Origin: Anaerobutyricum hallii DSM 3353
Lineage (GTDB): Bacteria; Bacillota; Clostridia; Lachnospirales; Lachnospiraceae
Assembly (NCBI RefSeq): GCF_000173975.1
Contig: NZ_ACEP01000081.1
Coordinates: 1-43,089, forward strand
Reading direction: 5' to 3'
DNA: 43,089 bases
A program made the translations under genes and the position numbers. The notes beneath the pieces are model-generated. The model made no database searches. It saw only the letters and a list, made by a program, of their open reading frames with translations, and was not told the origin of the DNA. Shown in pieces: positions 37,429-43,089 of the stretch. Position 1 is the first letter of the stretch. The number at the start of each line of letters is the position of its first letter.

Positions 37429-38229
37429 TTATGGTCTCTGTCCCATTCCACCTTCTAATGTGAGTGTCTCTCCGTTCATATATTTGAAATCTGGAGAAGC
37501 AAGCTGTACACAGGCGCGACCGATTTCTTTTTCTACATCTCCATAATGACCTGCTGGCGGCATCTTAACATTTGCTTTGAATGCTTCAGGATAAGCTTTT
37601 TCAAAGTTTTCAAGCTGAGCAGTCCAGGCAAGGGGACAAACAACGTTAACGTTGATTCCGTCTGCGCCCCATTCTGTAGCGGCTACACGGGAAAGTCCAC
37701 GTATTCCTTCTTTGGCAGCGGCGTAAGCACATTGACCGTAATTTCCGAATAAGCCAGCGCCGGAAGCAAAATTAATAACAGATCCCTTTGTTTCTTTTAA
37801 ATATGGATAGCATGCTTTCATGTAATAGAATACGGCATATAATCCAGAATATAATGCGAGATTGAACTGTTCTGTTGTGTGGTCCGCAAGACTGACACCA
37901 GAAGCAGAAGCCTGTGCATTATTAATTAAAACATCAATTTGTCCGAAAGTGTCAATAGCCTGTTTTACTACATTTGCAACAGCGGCTTCATTGTCTGTTC
38001 CTGCATTAACATCTGCCTGCACTGGAAGTACCTGAATGCCATAGAGCCTTTCTAACTCTTCTTTCGCATCTTCTAATTTCTGCAGATTTCGTCCGGTAAT
38101 CACGAGGTTTGCGCCCTCTTTTGCGTAAGCCGTTGCAATACCATATCCAATAGAACCGCAACTTCCGTCACTTAATACGGCACGGCCGCCACCTGTGATA
38201 ATCGCTGTTTTCCCTTTTAAAAATCCCAT
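37429..38229 (-). CDS. Short-chain dehydrogenase/reductase with an extended glycine loop
   Basis: 266 residues, classical SDR fold. NNA motif at 103-105, catalytic Ser156, Tyr169 and Lys173 (YAAAK). The cofactor loop is unusual: ITGGGRAVLSDGSCGSIGYG (11-30) carries about ten extra residues compared with TGxxxGIG, and the SIGYGIA ending resembles the FabI-type loop. The usual NNAG is NNAQ. Substrate not deducible. Ribosome site GGGAGTAC on the minus strand; a monocistronic unit. Confidence 0.85.
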   Translation of the reverse strand: MGFLKGKTAIITGGGRAVLSDGSCGSIGYGIATAYAKEGANLVITGRNLQKLEDAKEELERLYGIQVLPVQADVNAGTDNEAAVANVVKQAIDTFGQIDVLINNAQASASGVSLADHTTEQFNLALYSGLYAVFYYMKACYPYLKETKGSVINFASGAGLFGNYGQCAYAAAKEGIRGLSRVAATEWGADGINVNVVCPLAWTAQLENFEKAYPEAFKANVKMPPAGHYGDVEKEIGRACVQLASPDFKYMNGETLTLEGGMGQRP

Positions 38230-38336
38230 AATATGTACTCCCTTCTGTTCGTCTATAATTGGATATCCGAATTACTTTTTTATCTTCTTATTCTTTTTCA
38301 ATTTCATTTTCTTTATTTTACGAATCGCATGACTGT

Positions 38337-38365
38337 ATGATAACAGAAAATTGTACTAAAATCAA
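38337..38365 (-). promoter_or_regulatory. Promoter of the SDR gene
   Basis: Read on the minus strand: TTGATT, 17 bases, TATCAT, with TGT just before the -10. Confidence 0.55.
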
Positions 38366-38859
38366 TACACAAATCTGTTAATATTCTGACAACTATGTTA
38401 AATAAATATCTTTTAACTTTATTATCTGATAAATAATAAACAATCTCTTTATATCCTTTAAAATAGCGGGTTTCCAGTTGAATTTGTTTAAAGAAAAAAT
38501 TATCTGATTTTTGACAAATAAAAAAATGAAAATGAAACACAACATGATATAGCCTGCATTTGTATAAAAAATAGCAATAGTTTTAGGCAAATTAATAAAA
38601 AAGATGAAAGAAAATGAAAAAAATATTCAAAATAAATTTATATAGCTAAAATATAGACAAAGAAAAATAAAAATGTACGCATGTTGGTACAGAAAAGTTG
38701 TGCGAATTGAAAGAAAAATTGGGATAAAGGAGCATATTTATGCAAGAAACAGGCTGATAAAATTGATTTTTAGAAAAAATAACAATCTTAATCCTATTTT
38801 TTCTTCAATGTTCTAACTGATTTCCTGAGCTGACCATAAACAGAACCCACAAATCATTA
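38366..38859. other. Very AT-rich divergent intergenic region
   Basis: No gene is supported. It holds a five-codon frame with a good ribosome site (AAAGGAG, then ATG CAA GAA ACA GGC TGA at 38740-38757), followed by a hairpin of GAAAAAATA and TATTTTTTC. This could be a leader peptide or the stump of a lost gene. Confidence 0.4.
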
Positions 38860-38888
38860 TTGTCATGTTATTTCGCCAGGAGTATAAT
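38860..38888 (+). promoter_or_regulatory. Promoter of the histidine phosphatase gene
   Basis: TTGTCA (38860-38865), 17 bases, TATAAT (38883-38888), 28 bases before the start codon. Confidence 0.75.
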
Positions 38889-38916
38889 GTAAAAAGAATA
38901 TCTTACAGGAGGCATT

Positions 38917-39453
38917 ATGGCAAAATATTTTTATTTTACAAGACACGGACAGACCGTATGGAATGTAGAGAATAAAATTTGTGGTGCAACAGACATCGCA
39001 CTGACAGATTTAGGGCATCAGCAGGCGGCGGAACTAGGTGAGAGAATTTTAAAAGAAGGAATTAAGATTGATGAGATTTTATATTCTCCTTTAATGCGTG
39101 CTGCCGATACAGCAAAACATATTTCAGAAGTAACGGGAATTCCGGCGAGAGAAGAACTTCGATTAAAAGAACAGAATTTTGGAAAATATGAATCAACTCC
39201 AAGAAATGGTGAAGAATTCAAAAGAGCGAAACAAGATTTTGTGTGCCGTTATGAAGGCGGTGAATCTATGTTACAGCTTTGCCAGAGAATCTATAATCTT
39301 CTTGATGATATAAAAAAAGAAGACAAAGTGTATCTGTTAGTAGCGCATAATGGAATCTCAAGAGCAATCGAGTCTTATGTCCGGGATATGAGCAACGAAG
39401 AATTCGCAGGCTTTGGAATTAAGAATTGTGAACTTCGTAAGTATGAATTTTGA
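38917..39453 (+). CDS. Histidine phosphatase family protein (phosphoglycerate mutase-like)
   Basis: 178 residues. Catalytic motif TRHGQTVWN (His10) and the second histidine in VAHNGISRAI (His144). Family members include cofactor-dependent phosphoglycerate mutase and many small-molecule phosphatases; the short length favours a phosphatase. Ribosome site ACAGGAGG. It converges with the secreted-protein gene. Confidence 0.88.
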   Translation: MAKYFYFTRHGQTVWNVENKICGATDIALTDLGHQQAAELGERILKEGIKIDEILYSPLMRAADTAKHISEVTGIPAREELRLKEQNFGKYESTPRNGEEFKRAKQDFVCRYEGGESMLQLCQRIYNLLDDIKKEDKVYLLVAHNGISRAIESYVRDMSNEEFAGFGIKNCELRKYEF

Positions 39454-39507
39454 TTATCAGAGCTTTGTGATGATTTGATTTGCTCCAACTGCCAAAGCAC
39501 AGCTCTT

Positions 39508-39596
39508 TGAGAATGAAAAAATCCTTATTTGTGACTTTAGTCGCGGCGTGTTGAATACTTGCTCTGAGGCCACAAATAAGGATTATTTCATTCTCA
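39508..39596. repeat. Hairpin element, family 1, copy B
   Basis: Arms of 26 bp with a single mismatch: TGAGAATGAAAAAATCC then TTATTTGTG (39508-39533), and the complement at 39571-39596. The core GACTTTAGTCGCGGCG matches copies A and C, but the inner right stem is deleted. It sits between convergent genes and has T-runs on both sides, so it could end transcription in both directions. Confidence 0.75.
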
Positions 39597-39600
39597 GGGG

Positions 39601-39626
39601 GCATCCTTCCTGAGGCAACTCAAAAT
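39601..39626 (-). repeat. Stop-codon-associated repeat module, copy 5
   Basis: On the minus strand: ATTTTGAGTTGCCTCAGG then AAGGATGC, beginning on the base after the TAG stop of the secreted-protein gene and leading into hairpin B. Confidence 0.65.
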
Positions 39627-40481
39627 CTATCCAGCCAATCTGCTGTTTACTTTTTTAAAGTATGGTGATTCAAAGTCGTAATTTTTATTGTTGACGCTAA
39701 TCCAGCCAGTTTTCTTTCCATACTGGAACTGAAGGTAAATATTACCTTTGGACAGTGTGAGTTTTTTCAGAGTAACCTGTTTACCCTTTGGAACAGTAAA
39801 GGCAAGTTTCTTTCCGTTATAAAACCTTAATTTTTTTGCTGTTACAAAAATATTTTTGCGGAATAACTTACTGTAAGAGTCTTTTCTGCTGTAACCGATT
39901 GTGCTTTTTACGGTAGAAGTAGTAGCATTTGTCAAAACAAGTTTATTATTACGGAATTTATAAGACATTTTCCAGGTAAGCCATCCTGTTTCAGCAGGCT
40001 GTTCTCCGTGATGAAGAGTCAGACGGTTTTTCTTGGCAGATACAATCTCACAGGCGGTATTGTCTAGTTTGCTTACAGAATACAGCTTTTTAGATGTATT
40101 GTTATATTTGTAAATTTGGTTAAATACAATGTAATCGTTATCGCCAATACCCATTAATTGAATAAACTCATTTTTGTTTGTCATTTTGGCATATTTAGCG
40201 GTGATATAATTAATTCCGCTGTCAGTACAATTTTTACTAAAAGCCGTTTTCTTATTTACCGTAACTTTAAGTTTTTTTACGCGGAAATCATCGTCCATAG
40301 TAGTTGTGATAAGAATTTTATCCGCTTTTCCATCCCCGGTAATATCTGCAGATATTGTTTTCTTGACAGGAATATCTTTTACAGATGCGGCATTAGTAAT
40401 AGTAGAGAAAGATAGACATAGCATAACCGTAAGCATCAATGAAAAAGTAAATTTAAATGATTTAAAAATAGTATTCTTCAT
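39627..40481 (-). CDS. Secreted protein with a DxxxDxxxD repeat and SH3-like C-terminus
   Basis: 284 residues. Signal peptide 1-31 (FTFSLMLTVMLCLSFSTITN, cleavage near NAA). Residues 46-54, DITGDGKAD, form a calcium-loop-like motif of the FG-GAP/dockerin kind. The middle is beta-rich. The last 60 residues (KLAFTVPKGKQVTLKKLTLS, KKTGWISVNNKNYDF) resemble an SH3-like domain. No enzyme motif is seen; it is probably a cell-surface or extracellular binding protein. Strong ribosome site AAGGAGGGA on the minus strand. Confidence 0.75.
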   Translation of the reverse strand: MKNTIFKSFKFTFSLMLTVMLCLSFSTITNAASVKDIPVKKTISADITGDGKADKILITTTMDDDFRVKKLKVTVNKKTAFSKNCTDSGINYITAKYAKMTNKNEFIQLMGIGDNDYIVFNQIYKYNNTSKKLYSVSKLDNTACEIVSAKKNRLTLHHGEQPAETGWLTWKMSYKFRNNKLVLTNATTSTVKSTIGYSRKDSYSKLFRKNIFVTAKKLRFYNGKKLAFTVPKGKQVTLKKLTLSKGNIYLQFQYGKKTGWISVNNKNYDFESPYFKKVNSRLAG

Positions 40482-40671
40482 AGCAATCCCTCCTTAAAAT
40501 ATTGCATAAAAGTACTACATGTATAATGTTACTATGGCATATTTTCAGAAAAAAGTCCTTAATTATCCTGAAATATTTGATACAAGTACCATATGTAATA
40601 TAATTTATTATATCAACAAGTAAGCTTTCAAAAAAGTAACTAGTAGTCACTATTTATCCTTTTCCAGAAGG

Positions 40672-40782
40672 AAATAGAACAGCGAACTATCCAACAAACA
40701 TGTCCAGAGCAATTTTAAAATGCTATCAAGCATTTTAAGAGCTGTGATATGAAATGTCTGTAGATAGTTCGCTGTTCTATTT
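40672..40782. repeat. Giant hairpin with 20-bp perfect arms
   Basis: AAATAGAACAGCGAACTATC (40672-40691) pairs perfectly with the complement at 40763-40782. Inside is a second perfect 9-bp hairpin, TTAAAATGC (40715-40723) with GCATTTTAA (40730-40738). It has the same outer-arm-plus-core design as family 1 but a different core. Confidence 0.75.
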
Positions 40783-40800
40783 TCGCTTATTTAACAACTC

Positions 40801-40932
40801 TAGAGCGTGTTTGAAAAATCATTTCTGCAATCTGCACGCCCCAATTTGCGGTATATTTTGCCTTCATTCAGTTAAAATTTTCCACAAATTGTAACGCACA
40901 TCTTGCAGAAAGCATTTTTCAGACACGCTCTA
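40801..40932. mobile_element. MITE-like element, family 3, compact copy
   Basis: TAGAGCGTGTTTGAAAAATC at the left, GATTTTTC-like inverted end GCATTTTTCAGACACGCTCTA (given here only as its last bases, CACGCTCTA) at the right. The 132 bases match the nested copy at 3509-3672 almost throughout, apart from its extra 32 bases. It lies 39 bases downstream of pgi. Confidence 0.75.
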
Positions 40933-40971
40933 GATAGTTGCGTTTTTCATTTTTGTCTGTTTATTCTAAGA

Positions 40972-42555
40972 TTAGATATTTAACAGATCACTGTAAGCCT
41001 TTAAAGCTCCGTCTGTATCGTGTGCAAGAACACGTTTTGCAAGAACTTTACCAAGCTGTACACCTTCCTGATCAAAACTGTTAACATTCCATACAAATCC
41101 CTGGAACATAATCTTGTTCTCGAAATGAGCTAATAAAGCACCGAGTGATTCAGGTGTTAACTGGTCACCGATAATGATACTGGATGGACGTCCACCTTCG
41201 AAATTCTTATTAAGATTTTCATCTTTCTTACCGCATGCGAAAGCAACGATTTGTGCAGCTACATTTGCACATAATTTCTGCTGACTTGTGCTGTCTTCGA
41301 TTACTACATCCATGCCAATCTGGCTGTTTTTAAATCCAACAAACTGTAAAGGAACGATGTCTGTTCCCTGATGTAATAACTGATAGAAAGAGTGCTGTCC
41401 GTTTGTTCCAGGTTCTCCAAAAATTGTAGGACCTGTTACATAGTTTACAGGTTCGCCGAAACGGTTTACAGACTTACCGTTAGATTCCATATCACACTGC
41501 TGTAAGTGCGCTGGGAAACGGCTTAATGCCTGAGAGTATGGTAAGACTGCAGTAGATGGATATCCCTGAACGTTACGCTCATAAACACCAATTAATGCAT
41601 CCAACATATCTGGGTTCTCTAAAATATTTTTGTTTGCAGCAAGTTTATCTTCTTCAGCAGCACCATTTAAGATTCTTGCGAAGATTTCTGGACCAAATGC
41701 GAGGGAAAGAACAACTCCGCCAACTGCAGAAGAGGAGGAATAACGTCCGCCGATGTAGTCATCCATGAAGAATGCTTCTAAGTAATCATCACTCTTTGCT
41801 AAAGGAGATGTCTCACTTGTTACAGCAAGCATATGATTTGCAGGATTTAATCCGGCCTTTGTTAAAGCATCTTTAACGAAAGCTTCGTTTGTTAATGTCT
41901 CTAAAGTTGTTCCGGATTTGGATACAACGATGAAAAGAGCGTGAGCTAAATCAGTAGATTTTAAAATAGCAGCAGCATCATCAGGATCTACGTTACTGAT
42001 AAACTTTGCTTCCATCTTAGCAACACCATTCTCTTTTGCCCAGTTCTCTAATGCGATATATAAAGCACGAGGGCCCAAGTCACTTCCACCGATACCAATC
42101 TGAACTACAGTTGTGAACTTCTCGCCTGCAGCGTTAGTAATTTCTCCAGCATGAACTTTATTCGCAAAGTCTGCTGCTTTTTCCTGCTGGGAAACGTAAA
42201 ATTCACGCTTGTTTACACCGTCAACAACAACATCATTACCTAACTGTCTACGTGCTAAATGATGAAGAACAAGACGTTTTTCTCCTGTGTTGATAACAGC
42301 ACCGTTATATAATTCTTCGAACTTTTCAGCAAGCTGTGCTTCTTCAGCTAATTCTGTTAATGCAGTTAAAACAGTATCATCTACCTGTTTTGCAGCATAA
42401 TTAAAGCTAAGACCTTCAGCCATTGGTGCTGTGTACTTTGCTACACGTTCTGCACCATTCTCACCAGCCATAGCTTCTTTGATGTCTACATGATTTTTCA
42501 GTCCGGCAAGTTTTTCATAAGATGCCAGAGTGTCAAGGTTGTTCCAAGTTGCCAT
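40972..42555 (-). CDS. pgi: Glucose-6-phosphate isomerase
   Basis: 527 residues. SIS-domain motifs: VQIGIGGSDLGPRALYIALE, VVSKSGTTLETLTNEAF, the signature GEPGTNGQHSFYQLLHQGT (from about 377) and the C-terminal DQEGVQLGKVLA. It interconverts glucose 6-phosphate and fructose 6-phosphate in glycolysis and gluconeogenesis. Start ATG with AGGAGG 7 bases ahead on the minus strand. No neighbouring sugar genes; it seems to be transcribed alone, with repeat elements downstream. Confidence 0.95.
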   Translation of the reverse strand: MATWNNLDTLASYEKLAGLKNHVDIKEAMAGENGAERVAKYTAPMAEGLSFNYAAKQVDDTVLTALTELAEEAQLAEKFEELYNGAVINTGEKRLVLHHLARRQLGNDVVVDGVNKREFYVSQQEKAADFANKVHAGEITNAAGEKFTTVVQIGIGGSDLGPRALYIALENWAKENGVAKMEAKFISNVDPDDAAAILKSTDLAHALFIVVSKSGTTLETLTNEAFVKDALTKAGLNPANHMLAVTSETSPLAKSDDYLEAFFMDDYIGGRYSSSSAVGGVVLSLAFGPEIFARILNGAAEEDKLAANKNILENPDMLDALIGVYERNVQGYPSTAVLPYSQALSRFPAHLQQCDMESNGKSVNRFGEPVNYVTGPTIFGEPGTNGQHSFYQLLHQGTDIVPLQFVGFKNSQIGMDVVIEDSTSQQKLCANVAAQIVAFACGKKDENLNKNFEGGRPSSIIIGDQLTPESLGALLAHFENKIMFQGFVWNVNSFDQEGVQLGKVLAKRVLAHDTDGALKAYSDLLNI

Positions 42556-42722
42556 AAATAAATCCTCCTTAGTTAATGTGACTATACATTAAACATGATT
42601 AAAATTAAGAATGTAAAGAAAATGAAATCTTTGCATCCAAAATCCTATATATCAATTATACTAAAAAATATTTCCAAATGCAATGGATTCTTACTATTTA
42701 ATTCATTAAGCAAACTACAGAC

Positions 42723-42849
42723 GAAGCCATTGCCCTCAATAAGGCATATTTGTGCTTTTAGTCGCGACGTGTTGAATGTTCGCTCCACGCGCTCGCATCC
42801 AACACTTGCTCCGAGACCACAAATATGCCTTATTGAGGGCAATGGCTTC
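42723..42849. repeat. Hairpin element, family 1, copy C
   Basis: Perfect 32-bp arms (42723-42754 and 42818-42849; GAAGCCATTGCCCTC... to ...ATTTGTG) enclose a 63-base core. The core has the family sequence CTTTTAGTCGCGACGTG and an inner stem GTGTTGAATG/CATCCAACAC with one mismatch. The rest of 42556-43089 shows no gene that I can support. Confidence 0.8.
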
Positions 42850-43089
42850 TGTGCTGTGGCTGGAGAAGGTGAATTAAACAGGAGGGGGGATTTGGGGACA
42901 GAAGCTGATGTCTTCTGCTTACTCGAGAATGACTGGGAATAGAGGGGATGATTTGACCGCCTGTATGTAATAGTAAAATGAAGAAATCGGCATTTTAAAT
43001 TTGATTTTATAAATATTGTGGATGATAACATAATAATTACATCAATTTGCTTAAAATCTAATATAGTATCCAATCAATAATAATAGTTT

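Noticed and set aside
42850-42945. Possible small gene after hairpin C (AGGAGGGGGGAT then TTG, 16 codons)
   Set aside because: Very short, TTG start, no recognisable product; purine-rich sequence mimics a ribosome site.
42645-43073. Open frame on the minus strand across hairpin C
   Set aside because: It runs through both arms of the inverted repeat, giving mirrored peptides, and has no ribosome site or family match.
1-43089. CRISPR array or phage/integrase region
   Set aside because: No regularly spaced direct repeats and no integrase, capsid or transposase gene were seen.

Overview
The window looks like chromosome from an AT-rich, low-GC Gram-positive gut anaerobe, most probably a member of the Lachnospiraceae (Clostridia). 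The pointers are a class III fructose-1,6-bisphosphatase, long-form Hpf, SecA with a C-terminal zinc motif, strong AGGAGG ribosome sites, a DUF11/CnaB cell-wall protein with a KTGD sorting signal, and the tsaE-tsaB-rimI...tsaD block. The species cannot be fixed from the sequence alone.

Layout. 1-5.4 kb: a membrane protein with a Q/N/P/Y-rich tail and SH3-like domains, a lone PTS EIIC permease, and on the minus strand an ABC permease/ATPase pair with no binding protein. 5.4-14.5 kb: an LspA-like peptidase with a charged insertion, a cluster of DnaA boxes, then hpf, secA, prfB, tex and a YcxB-like gene. 14.6-20.9 kb: tsaE-tsaB-rimI, a small zinc-ribbon gene, rnz, tsaD, ispD and a ClpX-like unfoldase, closely packed (tRNA t6A modification, tRNA processing, isoprenoid synthesis, proteolysis). 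21-30.3 kb: fbp, a P-type-ATPase-like protein that has lost its catalytic aspartates, an aconitase-family hydratase with a structured leader, and ilvBN. 30.7-37 kb: one 2092-residue surface protein. 37.1-42.6 kb: tRNA-Pro(CGG), a minus-strand SDR dehydrogenase, a histidine phosphatase, a secreted protein and pgi.

The most unusual content is between the genes. A repeat module beginning TTCTGAGTTGCC lies on, or within 2 nt of, the stop codon of five genes, in the same orientation as the gene; in two of them it supplies the stop codon. It leads into one of two kinds of long hairpin: a 200-480 nt imperfect inverted repeat, or a shorter hairpin whose core is conserved (ATTTGTG...CACAAAT) while its outer stem differs from copy to copy yet remains self-complementary. 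A third, MITE-like family (TAGAGCGTGTTTG termini) occurs four times, once inserted inside one of the long inverted repeats. A fourth giant hairpin lies beside one MITE copy. Together they look like mobile or once-mobile elements that target, or have become, the 3' ends and terminators of genes.

The other prime candidates are the P-type ATPase pseudoenzyme (23225-24841), the ectopic DnaA-box cluster (6402-6492), the four-cysteine insertion in IlvB, and the two-hairpin leader of the aconitase-like hydratase.
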